NCBI RefSeq assembly: GCF_963678975.1
Contig: NC_089285.1
Span: 3,942,531 to 4,006,530, forward strand
Length of the DNA: 64,000 nucleotides
DNA from: Dysidea avara
Taxonomy: Eukaryota; Porifera; Demospongiae; Dictyoceratida; Dysideidae
Reading direction: 5' to 3'
This document shows positions 20,895 through 31,935 of the stretch, piece after piece. The notes below the pieces were generated by a model. It did not search any database and was not told the DNA's origin. It saw only the letters and a program-made list of their open reading frames with translations. How positions within the stretch are numbered: position 1 is the first letter of the stretch; each line of letters begins with the position of its first letter. The translations under genes were made by a program, and so were the position numbers.

Positions 20895-23765
20895 TCACCC
20901 TGAACAGAATTCAAGAGATCAGTTAGAAATAAGTAACCTGTATAGAGATCAGCTACAAACAAATCATCCTGTAGAGAGTTCAGCTACAAACAATTCACCC
21001 TGTTCAGACATCAGTTAGAAGAAGTTTTCTTGTAGAGAGTTTAGTTACAAACAAATCACCCTGTTGAAAGATCAGCTAGAAGATGTCACCTTGTAGATAG
21101 TTCAGTTACAAAGAAACCGCCATGTAGAGAATTCAGCTACAAACTAGTGACCCTGTAGATACATCAGCTAGAAGAAGTTACCTTGTAGAGAGTTCAGCTA
21201 CAAAGAAACCATTCTGTAAAGAGCTCAGCTGCAAACAAATCACCTATACAGAATTCAGGTACAAACAAATCACCCTGTAGAGAGATCAGCTAGAAGAAGT
21301 TACCTTGTAGATAGTTCAGCTACAAACAAATCATCCTGTAGAGAGATCAGTTAGAAGAAGTTACCTTGTAGACCGTTCAGCTACAAACAATTCACCCTGT
21401 AAAGAGATCAGCTAGAAGAAGTTACCTTGTAGAGAGTTCAGCTACAAAGAAACCATCATGTAGAGAATTCAGCCGCAAACAAATCACGTGTAGAGAGTTC
21501 AGCTACAAACAAATCTCCCTGTAGAGAGATCAGCCAGAAGAAGTTTCCTTGTAGAGAGTTCTGCTACAAACAAATTACCATGTAGAAAGATCAGCTAGAA
21601 GAAATCACCTTGCAGAGAGTTCAGCTTCAAAGAAACAATCATGTGAGAGTTCAGCTACAAACAAATTGTCCTGTAAAGAGATCAGCTAGAAGAAGTTACC
21701 TTGTAGAGAGTTCAGCTACAAAGAAACCATCATGTATAGAGTTCAGCTACAAACAAATCACCCTGTAGAAAGATCAGCTATAGAAGAAATCACCTTGTAG
21801 AGAGTTCAGCTACAAAGAAACCATCATGTAGAGAGTTCAGCTACAAACAAATCACCCTGTAGAAAGATCAGCTATAGAAGAAATCACCTTGTAGAGAGTT
21901 CAGCTACAAAGAAACCATCATGTATAGAGTTCAGCTACAAACAAATCACCCTGTAGAAAGATCAGCTATAGAAGAAATCACCTTGTAGAGAGTTCAGCTA
22001 CAAAGAAACCATCATGTAGAGAATTCAGCTACAAACAAATCGTCCTGTAGAGAGATCAGCTAGAAGAAATTACCTTGTAGAGAGTTCAGCTACAAAGAAA
22101 CCATCATGTAGAGAGTTCAGCTGCAAACAAATCACCTGTAGAGAGTTAAGCTACAAACAAATCTCCCTGTAGAGAGATCAGCTAGAAGAAGTCACCTTGC
22201 AGAGAGTTCAGTTACAAAGAAACCACCATGTAGAGAGTTCAGCTGCAAACAAATCATCTGTAGAGAGTTCAGCTAGAAACAAGTCACTTTGTAGAGAGTT
22301 CAGCTAGAAGAAGTCACATTGTAGAGAGTTCAGCTACAAAGAAACTACCATGTAGAGAGTTCAGCTGCAAACAAATCATCCTGTAGAGAACTCAACTACA
22401 AACAAATCGCCCTGTAGAAAGATTAGCTAGAATAAGTTACCTTATAGGGAGTTCAGCTACGAACAGATCACCCTGTAGAGAGTTCAGTTACAAAGAAACC
22501 ACCATGTAGAGAGTTCAGCTGCAAAAAATAAATCACTCTGTAGAGAGTTCAGCTAGAAGAATTCACCTTGTAGAGAGTTCAGCTGCAAATAAATCACCCT
22601 GTAGAAAGTTCAGCTATGAACAGATCACCCTGTAGAGAGATCAGCTAGAAACAAGTCACCCTGTAGAGAGTTCAGCTAGAAGAAATTACCTTGTAGAGAG
22701 TGCAGCTACAAAGAAACCACCATTTAGACAGTTCAGCTGCAAACAAATCACCCAGTAGAAAGTTCAGCTATGAACAGATCACCCTGTTGAGAATTCAGTT
22801 AGAAACAAGGAATCCTGTAGAGAGATCACCTAGAAGTATCACCTTGTAGAGAGTTCAGCTACAAACAAATCACCTGTAGAGAGTTCAGCTACAAACAAAT
22901 CACCCTGTACAGAAATCAGCTAGAAGAAGTCACCTTGTAGAGAGTTCAGCTATAAAGAAACCACCATGTAGTGAACTCAGCTACAAACAAATCGCCCTGT
23001 AGAAAGATCAGCTAGAAGAAGTTACCTTGTAGGGATTTCAACTACAAACAAATCATCCTGTAGAGAGTTCAGCTACAAAGAAACCATTCTTTAAAGAGCT
23101 CAGCTGCAAATAAATCACCTGTACAGAATTCAGCTACAAACAAATCACCCTGTAGAGAGATCAGCTAGAAGAAATTACCTTGTAGATAGTTCAGCTACAA
23201 ACAAATCACCCTGTAGAAAGATCAGTTAGAAGAAGTTACCTTGGAGAGAGTTCAGCTACAAAGAAACCATTTTGTAAAGAGCTCAGCTGGCAACAAATCA
23301 CCTGTACAGAATTCAGCTACGAACAAATCACCCTGTAGAGAGATCAGCTATAAGAAGTTACCTTGTAGATAGTTCAGCTACAAACAAATCTCCCTGTAGA
23401 GAGATCAGCTAGAAGAAATTACCTTGTAGAGAGTTCAGCTACAAAGAAACCACCATGTAGAGAGTTCAGCTGCAAAGAAATCACCCTGTAGAAAATTCTG
23501 CCAGAAACAAATTGCCCTGTAGAAAGATTAGTTAGAAGAAGTTACCTTTTAGAGAGTTCAGCTACAAATAAACCATTCTGTAAAGATCTCAGCTGCAAAC
23601 AAATCACCTGTACAGAATTCAGCTACAAACACATCACCCTGTAGAGAGATCAGCTAGAAGAAGTTACCTTGTAGATCGTTCAGCTACAAACAATTCACCC
23701 TGTAGAGAGAGCAATTAGAAGAAGTCACCTTGTAGAGTGTTCAGTTACAAAGAAACCACCATGGA
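20895..23765 (+). repeat. R3 minisatellite, about 2.9 kb of roughly 30-31-bp units
   Basis: Alternating units on 'gtagagagttcagctacaaa' and 'gagatcagctagaagaagtt', each 30-31 bp, form a roughly 61-bp higher-order dimer with many substitutions. Patches of near-identical units (for example around 21700-22020, repeated with 'caaagaaaccatcatgta') show local amplification. Copy 2 is at 35300-36330. Confidence 0.9.
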
Positions 23766-23783
23766 GATTTCTGTAATCAATAT

Positions 23784-24024
23784 ATGTGACCGGATTTGCG
23801 AAAAGGGGTCTTCCACACACATCCAATTCTGTAAACGTTGGAGACCATAACTCAGTGTTCAAGTAACATATTAACCTGAAAATTTCACCATGTATTCAGC
23901 TATAGTGGTGCTCATCACTGCCCAAATTTCAAGGCAATAGCTCTTTCCAATCTGAAGTTATCAATTGTCAAAGTTGGCAAATTGGATGTGTGTGGAAGAC
24001 CCCTTTCGCAAATCCGGTCACATA
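23784..24024. mobile_element. TGTGACCGG MITE, copy 1, about 240 bp
   Basis: Inverted ends of about 45 bp begin 'tatgtgaccggatttgcg' and end 'cgcaaatccggtcacata', with 'cacacacatccaatt' inside each arm. The flanks are TA-rich, so a TA target (mariner-like) is likely but cannot be separated from 'atat'. Other copies are at 59896-60127 and 60877-61116. Confidence 0.85.
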
Positions 24025-24184
24025 TGTATTATATATATAATTTGTACATTTACTGATAAAATATTTAAAGTACATCTACTTCATCTTTTCTTCTTCCTGT
24101 AGTAAAGAAAAAAAACATAGGTTAAAAAAGTCCCAAAGCTGGCCATAGGCCGGCTTTGGGGTATACAAATACAAAAAGAAATGA

Positions 24185-24263
24185 AATCTAATCCAAAACA
24201 GCTAAGCTGTAAAAAAAGTGTGCGGCCCTCAGAAAGGCTATGGTGAAAAAAGATGTGAAATCC
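24185..24263 (+). repeat. Left 79-bp terminal inverted repeat
   Basis: Identical to the complement of 34430-34508. Key stretches are 'gctgtaaaaaaagtgtgcgg' and 'ggtgaaaaaagatgtgaaat'. Confidence 0.9.
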
Positions 24264-24279
24264 AGAGGTATGGTTCGTT

Positions 24280-24930
24280 TCCATTTTTGGATGTTTATTG
24301 ACCTCACATTTTCATCCACAATTGGATGATTATTGCAAAGGAACAAAATCATCCAAAAGTGGATGATTATTGCTCATATCTCTATATAGTGAGAGATTTA
24401 TGCAACAATCATCCAAATTTGGATGTTTCTTGCCATCCAATATTGGAATACATTTGTCGCTATCCAAATTTGGATGTTTCTTGCCATCCAATATTGGAAT
24501 ACATTTGTCGCCATCCAAATTTGGATGTTTCTAGCCATCCAATATTGGAATACATTTCTGGTCATCCAAATTTGGATGTTTCTTGCCATCCAATATTGGA
24601 ATACATTTCTGGTCATCCGAATTTGGATGTTTCTTGCCATCCAATATTGGAATACATTTGTTGCCATCCAAATTTGGATGTTTCTTGCCATCCAATATTG
24701 GAATACATTCCTTGCCATCCAAATTTGGATGTTTCTTGCCATCCAATAATGGAATACATTCCTTGCCATCCAAATTTGGATGTTTCTTGCCATCCAATAT
24801 TGGAATACATTTGTTGCCATCCAAATTTGGATGTTTCTTGCCATCAAATATTGGAATACATTTCTTGCCATCCATTTTCGGATGTTTCTTGCCATCCAAT
24901 ATTGGAATACATTTGTTGCCATTCACATTA
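24280..24930 (+). repeat. Left subterminal 51-bp palindromic minisatellite
   Basis: About 10 units of 51 bp (for example ggatgtttct at 24421 and 24472). Each unit holds two palindromes, ATCCAAATTTGGAT and CCAATATTGG, separated by 'tttcttgcc' and 'acatttgttg'. Because 51 = 17 codons and the units are self-complementary, all six frames stay open for hundreds of bases; these ORFs are artefacts. A lead-in at 24280-24420 has spaced 'catccaaaagtggatga' palindromes. Confidence 0.95.
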
Positions 24931-25154
24931 AAAGTTTCTTTGATTTTAAATTGTGTATCGTAAAACATTAAAATTACTTGATGCAATTTTAAGAAGTTAT
25001 GAATGATTTCGTATGAGAACAGATGGCGAAAATAAAAGGCGACAAAGTATACAAGAGGTCAACTGTCAAACAGTCAGGTATAGTGCGATTTAGTGGGATT
25101 CCACCGAACTGACACATGCCCACAAGAATACTGCTGTCAAAGGCAACTACACTG

Positions 25155-25310
25155 GAGAAAAATCACTTTTACGGAATAGCCGCAATGCAATCAATTGTTA
25201 AGCACAAAAATCCTTATACGAGGCCAAATATTGAATTTAAAACCTTTGCCAAAACTCAAATTTTTAGTCTGCCTGCATTCTTGCCTGCCTCCTGGCCACA
25301 GCTGCAAGGC
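25155..25310 (+). repeat. Inner repeat (IRx), extra copy, first half
   Basis: Matches the complement of 27300-27480 ('tcacttttacggaatag', 'gaggccaaatattgaattt', 'agtctgcctgc'). It is interrupted at about 25310 by R1 copy g, and the match resumes at about 26205. Confidence 0.65.
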
Positions 25311-25314
25311 AAGC

Positions 25315-25795
25315 AGGCAGCAACAACAGCTTGGCAGCATTGGGTAGACACACCCAAGCTCAAAAATATTTTCAGACCCATTCTCTAAACCCTTCCAATA
25401 AGTTTCTATGATTTATTACTGTATAAGAAGTTGTGTTTAACAGAATTTCCGCTAACTGACTGACTGCTTTCAGCCTAGCATACAGTACAGGGTGTAGCTC
25501 AACTACAGGTTTGATTTCTTCACTATTCAATGTTGCTTCTTCCAGAGATGCATCATGCAATGAGTGCATCATGGACTCACTTTGTCCTTCTTTATGTACC
25601 TTTTTGCTGACGGTTTTGCCTATTAAACCAACAGGTGCAATGGAATTTCAAGTTCAGTTAGGGATTGTAGAATTTAAAAGTAAGGAAACAAGGGAGGTTT
25701 CCTATAGCTGCAGGTGAATTAGGGATTATCTGCAGGTATAATAGGAAACCTCCCTTGTTCCTTCTTTTAACTTCTATGATCCATATTTTATTGCA
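25315..25795 (+). repeat. R1 copy g with palindromic tail
   Basis: Contains 'acagcttggcagcattg', 'tttgatttcttcactattca' and a terminal palindrome 25655-25790 ('caagggaggtttcctat' and complement). It splits the IRx copy, so it inserted later. Confidence 0.65.
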
Positions 25796-26204
25796 CTTTA
25801 TTATAACATAATTACGATTGGTGCACCTGTGTATTAAAAGAATGAATGGTGCCTGACGTATAATATATAGACGCACACCCAATCTATCACACTATCAATT
25901 ATCACAAAGTAAAACAGCAGTTACTGCTTGTTTCAAGCTATGCATGCATTTCAATGAACGACAGTATAACAATTGCTAAAAGCTGGCAAATTAACACCAC
26001 AGGCTTTTACCCACCACTGCAGAGCTGTACTACTTACAGCCATCTCCTGATTGGCCAGGGCTCCATGAAAACCCCAGATCGTATGTGTGTGTTCACCATT
26101 GAACTTGATAAATGCAGCCAGAAAAAACATATTTGTTGTTTCTTACATTAAAATCTGATAGTGAATTGATGTGCATTTGAAACAAAAAAATCAAACTTGC
26201 TGTC
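25796..26204. other. Unassigned sequence within the 10-kb element
   Basis: No gene recognised. It could be a further insertion or part of the split IRx copy. Confidence 0.35.
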
Positions 26205-26473
26205 ATGGGCTATATCCAGGTTTTGTCAGACTAAGTCATAAATTTGCTCTGCCTTTATAACCTAACTATGATAAATTGCAAAGTTAGAGACCAAATGAAG
26301 CAGTGTATGGCCACCATGCACTTCATGTCAGAATAATAAATTCCCTGGTTGCATGTGCCTTTTGAATATCCATCCATCTTCTGTACTGTGCCTTTCCTTT
26401 TTATCATTTAGGAGGAAACCATTTTGACTTCAATAAGGTGTTGATCCTCCATGTTAACACCTTCTTTAGAAGA
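26205..26473 (+). repeat. IRx extra copy, second half
   Basis: Collinear with 31690-31940: 'agttagagaccaaatgaagc', 'gcatgtgccttttgaatatc', 'aggaaaccat', 'aacaccttctttagaagaac'. The mini-exon seen in the other copies is destroyed here by stops. Confidence 0.65.
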
Positions 26474-26764
26474 ACTAGTGATTAAAAAATTATTAATTCT
26501 AAAAATGGAAGTAGGTTCCAGCGATAAAAAAACTATGGAAACAAGTGATATGCATGGTGCCAGGTATTACAACATATAGCTATGTGAGAAAATCCGTACT
26601 TTGACATCTTACCACCATCTGGTCAATTAATGTCAAAGTAGGGATTTTCTCACATAGCTATATGTTGTAATACCTGGCACCATGCATATCACTTGTTTCC
26701 ATAGTTTTTTTTATCGCTGGAACCTACTTCCATTTTTAGAATTAATAATTTTTTAATCACTAGT
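26474..26764. mobile_element. Long fold-back palindrome (arms about 133 bp, 24-nt loop)
   Basis: 26474-26606 and 26631-26764 are near-perfect inverted copies, with 'actagtgattaaaaaattat' at the outer ends. Only a few mismatches are visible. There is no ORF. The high arm identity suggests a young insertion or gene conversion between arms. Confidence 0.9.
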
Positions 26765-26820
26765 TTCTTAACTTTTTTTGATATAGCATATAGATGATGG
26801 TATTTTAGTACCTTTGGCTC

Positions 26821-26850
26821 TGACTGCTCTATTAGAGTATCTCGATCTTG
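26821..26850. repeat. Recurrent 'gactgctctattagag' motif, site 3
   Basis: 'tgactgctctattagagtat' followed by 'ctcgatcttg'; the clearest copy in the window. Confidence 0.75.
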
Positions 26851-27109
26851 CTGCCGATTTCACACGAGTATCTCAATCTCTCAATTGGAGGCATGTACGC
26901 TTGTTTTCTGTAGTCGAATACAGCTAGACAATTGGTAATGGGCGTAGTCAGTATACCCGATCGTTGGAAACGAGCGCGTGCATTAGCTAATTGATATGGG
27001 CGTGGCAGCGTGTTATTATTTCACTTGCTCGTTTAGCTAATTCTAAGCATCTATTCTTCTTAGTAAGCTGTTAAAATGTATTCTGGTGTCCAATACGGCT
27101 GCTCTATAT

Positions 27110-27573
27110 GGAAAGTGTCGATTTGAAGTAATTAACACATTCGCATGGTTTCCTTGACTGAAGAAGAAAGACGATCCGTAATTGAAGATAAAAGGAAAGG
27201 CAAAGCGCAGATGGCATACACTCGTCGGAACCCGAAAAGGCACATGCCACCAGTGAGTTTAATATTGTGGCAAAAGATAGTGGTGGTGCGCTGCTTCGTT
27301 TGGCCTCTAGCCTTGCGAATGTGGTCAGGCTGGCAGGCTGGCAGGCAGGCTGGCAGGCAGACGAAAAATCCGGATTTTGGCGATTTTTAAAATTCGATAT
27401 TTGGCTTACTGTAAACGTTTTCTTTTTTTAAACGGTTTGATCATTGTTAGATGGACTATAACTATTCCGTAAAGGTGATTTTGGCTGCGTGCAATATTTC
27501 TGGGTTGCTTTTTAGAGGCAACAATTTGGCGGGCGCCGTCGATTTCATATGGAAACCTACTTAAACAGTACTA
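27110..27573 (-). repeat. Inner inverted repeat IRx, left copy
   Basis: Complementary in patches to 31548-31935 at roughly 65-75% by eye: a 16-bp exact block 'tacttaaacagtacta' at the inner edge (27558-27573), 'tagccttgcga', 'ggcacatgccacc', and 'ggtttccttg' outward. A 'ggcaggctggcaggcaggc' run sits inside. It flanks the NRF1/KDZ gene pair and may be that pair's own, older TIR. Confidence 0.7.
27145..27252 (+). CDS. Possible 36-codon 5' exon in IRx left copy
   Basis: ATG at 27145 opens a Lys/Arg-rich peptide (MVSLTEEERRSVIEDKRKGK...) that ends '..KRHMPP' at a strong donor 'ca|gtgagt', phase 0. The right IRx copy keeps a related open reading (31898-31794, minus strand) also ending '..KRHMPP' at 'gtgagc'. 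Both point inward toward the gene pair. It could be a captured host first exon or an element leader exon; no function is assigned. Confidence 0.35.
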
Positions 27574-27867
27574 TCGTACTGTTTGATGTATTTAGACAAC
27601 ACAAAATTATTTTAAGGATTTGACTGCCATCAAGTTACAATTTCTATATTACTGTGCATGCGCTCCTTTGTCTGATGTATAGTCTGGTCACATAGTTAGC
27701 TTACGTATTTTGCATAACTACCAACCATCACTCAAACAATCAGTCAATTTAATACTAAGACTACATGCTACTAAGAGAACAACAGTTTTAAGAGTACACT
27801 ATACAATTGTCAAAGAAAAGATTACTTTTAAAAATGAGTTGTTAATAACACCTATCAGTGTATATAG
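27574..27867. other. 3' flank of NRF1-like gene
   Basis: AT-rich; no gene seen. Confidence 0.4.
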
Positions 27868-28624
27868 CTAATGATTCCTGCGTCCTTTCCTAAGTGCAAT
27901 GGGAGTGCTTTCTTCACCATCAAGCGGGTCGTATCCCTTCCTTTTTTTTCTAATGGGTGCTTTAGTGCTAGCATCCTCCACTTGTGTTGTGGGTGCCCGG
28001 TCAATATCAACAGGAGGAATATTTCTATCTTTAGGATCTTCTGGCTCCTGTTGAATATATGTTTCGACATCCAAGCCATAATGTGCATAACACTTTGTGA
28101 TAATGATTTTCAGAGCAGTGCTCCAATTCCCTAAAATGAGTCGATTAGTTAAGGCTTTTATAACATACATAGAGCTTACCTTCATAATCTGGAGGTGGAT
28201 TAGTAACACTTTGAAATGGAATGTCATCAGGCCACCATGTAGGCTTAGGAGAACTCCAAGTTATGCCAGTATCCTTCAATATTCCTCTAATAATTGATTT
28301 CATTGTCAACCCGTTGAGGTAACATAGTTTATCTGGCAAAGGTGCAAGAAGTATGGAGGGATTGGTGATTTCTATTTCTTCTTCCATCCAATCACTGCTT
28401 AATAAGATCTCTTCTTTGTGAGCTTCAATTACCCTGGTAATCCTTTTGTCTCCAAAGACATTGAGGCTGTTAGTTTTCATTGAAGAGTAGGCAAATCCAA
28501 TTGCAACTCCAAGCTGGCCAAGCTCTTGACACTTCTTTGATATCACATCAAGCTTTCTCTTCACATCCCTTGCATCATTGTTTATCTTCCTATTTGCTGC
28601 CATCACTTCACTCACTAACTCCAA
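27868..28624 (-). CDS. NRF1-like DNA-binding protein (two exons, element-encoded)
   Basis: Exon 1 is 28624-28180 and exon 2 is 28130-27868. The 49-bp intron (gtaagc..ttttag) joins in phase to give 235 residues. Residues about 127-170 read KPTWWPDDIPF, then DYEGNWSTALKIIITKCYAH. This closely follows the end of the nuclear respiratory factor 1 / erect-wing DNA-binding domain, which has a K-P-x-WWPEDIPW motif and then a W-x-x-ALR..KNCY block. Residues 10-75 are coiled-coil-like and the C-terminus is basic (RKKRK, a possible nuclear signal). It lacks the long activation region of animal NRF1. It is divergent from the transposase with a 223-bp gap. NRF1 binds palindromes as a dimer; a role in binding the element's ends is inference. 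Confidence 0.75.
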
Positions 28625-28847
28625 CTGCTAGCCTAGAATCTGACTTCATGGTTAAATACTAAACAGCATAGGTCTACTTCAAACACATCAACACTATTGA
28701 CACCTCTAAGACATTACTCACCTGCTAAGTATCACAGTGTAAATAATTACAACCATAAGTCTGCTACATCAGCACAGACTTTTCCTTTATGCCTAAAGGT
28801 CATAGAATAAAATTTCACTCTTCACTTTTGGGTGAAATTTTAATATC
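28625..28847. promoter_or_regulatory. Divergent promoter of the NRF1-like and KDZ-like genes
   Basis: A 223-bp gap between opposing ATGs. A hairpin 'aaatttcactcttcactttt' / 'gggtgaaatttt' lies at 28806-28838, just before the transposase ATG. Confidence 0.5.
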
Positions 28848-29019
28848 ATGGCAGCTAGGAAAGGAGTACAGCCAAAGCAGTATGCAGCAAAGAAGAATTT
28901 GGTCTGCAAGAAGGTATATACTACAAATAATGGTTTTATGTGTAGTTACTGCATGTTTTACACAGAAAGGAATTCAGCAAAAAGCAACTCTAGAGCAAGA
29001 AGTCTATCATCACAAGCAG
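28848..29019 (+). CDS. KDZ-like transposase, exon 1
   Basis: ATG at 28848 begins a basic N-terminus (MAARKGVQPKQ...) with a Cys pair 'FMCSYCMF' that may bind zinc. The exon ends in phase 1 at 'aagcag|gtaatt'. The 50-bp intron to 'cagttag' (29069) restores frame with exon 2 at 29070, giving '..SSQAG-DFPKKTAYI..'. Short introns of 49-50 bp in both divergent genes support this model. Confidence 0.55.
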
Positions 29020-29069
29020 GTAATTTGAAGTGAAATAGTCACAATACTGCCATGCAAATCCACAGTTAG

Positions 29070-30655
29070 GTGATTTCCCAAAGAAGACAGCTTACATTAG
29101 AAATTTGAAACTCTCAGGGCGATATTTTTCTCTCAAATGCAATGATGGATTTGTGATAGCCGATTGTGATGATAAAGGGATTCTAAAAGAGGGTTATTGC
29201 TTGGTTCAAAGAAAGGTAGTAAGGAGGACCGATTCTACAGCTGCATTTGCAGTATTACTGTGTTCATGTCCAGCTTCCAAACAACAGAACTTTAGGATTT
29301 GTTCCTTGCCTACAATATTAAAGGAAGAAGAATTTGAAATGATCATTAAAATGGAAGCATCTGAATACTGTATTCACAGCCAGTCTATTGAAAATCTCTT
29401 TGATGTTTTAGATCATTCTTCGGACAGTGATGATACTGATAATGATGAACCTGTGGTAGACATAATTAGTTTTACTCCTCTCCTAATATCAGTATTTGAC
29501 GGCAATGCTTATGGGCTAGTAGGCCACAAAAGAAGTAAGAAATTGTACTGCTTAACTTGTGAATATGATTGCCACCATGTTACCCAAACTCAAGAATGGT
29601 GCAGTAGTAATAATGTTCACCTAGACTTGATAGAGAATTTCTCTGAAGAATCTAGCTACACCTCAATTTCATACAAGCCAATTCCCTATCCATTACCTAG
29701 ACACCTTAGGCGCCTGCATGACAAACATGAAATGGGTAAATGTGAATTTCCACTACAATTAATTCCTTCAGAAAGTGATTCCTCAACATGTGCTCATGGA
29801 AATTCTTTCAACATGGATGATCCTGTTTCACGTAACTGGATTTCCAGAAAAGGTGTTACAATATACAAGGAAGCTGTGACAATAGATGATTTAGAAAGGA
29901 CAGCCTACTATCGGCCAACAACAGGAAAATGTAAATGCAGACTTGAGTATGATGGACAAGGAGACCTGATCTTTAACCTGGATGGAAAGCATATGTTTTA
30001 TTATGGATTTTTGCTACTATATCTCCATTTAATGCTGGAAGGAAGAAATCCCTTAATAGCATTCTATCGCTCAAGCTGTAAGTCATTTTACATTCAAAGT
30101 GAATCCAAACCAGTTCATGTTAATCTCTTGAGGCAAGCCTGGAATGCATTTGCAAGGTTATTGGACATTAACTGGAATGAATCATTCAATTGTCACCTAT
30201 GCGGATTAGCACCACAAACCATTATATGTGATGGCACTCTGATTGGATTCCGAAAAGATTTAGCAAGTGCTGCCTTTTCTGAAACAGTTCCAGAAGAAGG
30301 AGCCATTATCAAAGGAAGCGAACATACTGATCGTGTACTACTCAAGTCTTTAAAATCTAGGGAACTGCTCCTAAAATATTCAGGTTACTCCAAACAAAGA
30401 CGATGCTTGAGCAGTAATTCTGGATTGAACCTGGCTGAGTTTTCCCAGTTTAAAAAGTTATGTAAAAAGGAACAATGTAACGAGCTTGCAGAATTGTTAG
30501 ATTATTTATCTGCCGACAAAAATCCCAAGATATCCCCTTCTGAATACATGGAGTTTTTCAACGAGCTGTCTCGCTGCTCTCCAGTCTGCGGAACTTTTCA
30601 AGTAGCAGGGAATTCTCAAGCATTAGAAGCCATTAAAAAGTGTGTGCTGGTCTGA
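29070..30655 (+). CDS. KDZ/HMGXB3-like transposase, exon 2, N-terminal and middle part
   Basis: About 528 codons from 29070 stop at a TGA (30653-30655) after a frameshift. Landmarks (counted from the Leu at 29105): SWIM-like zinc motif 'YCLTCEYDCHH' at about residues 148-158, an acidic stretch near 105-116, 'CKCRLEYDG' at 276-284, and 'CHLCG.AP..IICDGT.IGF' at 363-382, whose Asp (D376) is the likely first catalytic acid. The layout matches HMGXB3-type proteins, which I associate with the KDZ transposase superfamily (RNase-H fold). The rest of the protein continues in another frame from 30640. Acting with the flanking TIRs is inference. Mutation makes this copy probably inactive unless it is a sequencing error. 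Confidence 0.75.
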
Positions 30656-31407
30656 ATCTTAGGCACCCTTCTCAGATGTCAGATTTAAAAGCTATTCAAG
30701 AACATGCTCCAGTTTTAGCAAATGTTTTGCTTAACTGCTCTTACCCTCTACCAAAACAATTTCTTGATTTTATGCAGCTTCTAATTTCATATATTTCTGC
30801 CCCATTTGGCAAAAGGGATGCACACTTTTCTGAGCCTGACATTGGAAGTCGGCTTTCATTTTTTCCTAACCATCCTCTAGTTCGTGGAGTAGGAAAATAC
30901 GCATCAGATCTTAAACTGTTGAGTCAAGAAAAAGACTCATGCCGAAAATATGCTACTCACCACCCTACTTTGACGCCAGGTATATTCACGCTATACTGTC
31001 CTCATGGAATCTGTTATGGATTTGAAGTGATGAGAAACCATGAGAGCCCAAGAACTCCATTTCAAATTTTTTTTACAAGATTCTTGCAACCTCCAAAGGT
31101 GATAATTTATGACAATGCATGTAAGTTGCATCAATACATCTTGAACAAAGAGCCAGATCATTTTAAATCCACTAAGTTTTTGATAGACAGGTTTCACTGG
31201 AAAGGCCATGTAGGTTGCTCTAGTGGATACAATCTTAAGAATTATTCAACCTTTGATATGACTGCAATAAATTCTCAAGTAAATGAACAAGCAAATGCTG
31301 GACTCCAACGAATAAAATCACACGTTTCCTACATGAAAGAAGACAACTTCGTGTTTCATATCAAGCTGTTTCTTGCATTAACAAATAATAGAAAACAGCA
31401 AATATAG
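30640..31407 (+). pseudogene. KDZ-like transposase, C-terminal catalytic part, shifted frame
   Basis: Continues the 29070 gene in a different frame. The switch occurs in 'gtgtgtg' at 30640-30646, as would follow from one extra GT unit. It contains 'KVIIYDNACKLHQY' (Asp about residue 158, likely second catalytic acid), then 'DRFHWKGHVGCSSGYNL' with His and Cys, and 'NSQVNEQANAGLQRIK' whose Glu (about 216) is the likely third acid. These match the C-terminus of HMGXB3-like proteins in order and spacing. The stop is at 31405-31407. No other lesion is seen in the 255 codons. Confidence 0.8.
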
Positions 31408-31547
31408 ACAGGAAAGTCATGTGTACATATACGTAGGTCAGAAATTATGGTCTGAAAAATCGCACAGTATGATCATTTACATGCATTGTATAACATGTAT
31501 TGTATGTTGTGATTGAAAAAGAATGGACTTTTTCACTAGGTTTGTGG
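31408..31547. other. 3' flank of transposase
   Basis: AT-rich; no clear polyadenylation signal recognised. Confidence 0.4.
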
Positions 31548-31935
31548 TAGTACTGTTTAAGTAATTTTTACCCCTATAATAGCTAAAAAAAGTCATCGCC
31601 ATCAAAAATCACCTAGAAATATTATGCACAGCAAAAATTAGCATTAAACGCAAGACAACAATTGTATTCGGTGGAATATTTAAATTTAAGAAGTTGCTAA
31701 TTCTTAAATTTGGTCTGCCTCACCAGTCGCAAGGCTAGAGACCAAAACAAAGCAGCTTATGGTCACCATTTTATTTCACAACAGTTAGCTCACCGGTGGC
31801 ATGTGCCTTTTCTGGTTACAAAGAATATCCACCTTCTGCACTTTGCTTCTCTTCTCCTCTTCAATCACATGGTTGTCTTCTTCAAGCAAGGAAACCATAT
31901 TCATGCACTAATTTTCTGTATCGACACCTTCCTTA
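31548..31935 (+). repeat. Inner inverted repeat IRx, right copy
   Basis: Inverted partner of 27110-27573. It begins with the exact block 'tagtactgtttaagta' and carries 'cgcaaggctagag', 'ggtggcatgtgcctttt' and 'caaggaaaccat'. On the minus strand 31898-31794 encodes a 35-codon open exon (MVSLLEEDN...KRHMPP) with donor 'gtgagc'. Confidence 0.7.

Noticed and set aside
24326..24986. Overlapping ORFs of 60-200 codons on both strands with 17-residue periodic peptides
   Set aside because: The 51-bp unit equals 17 codons and is nearly self-complementary, so all frames remain open by construction; there is no start context or splice evidence.
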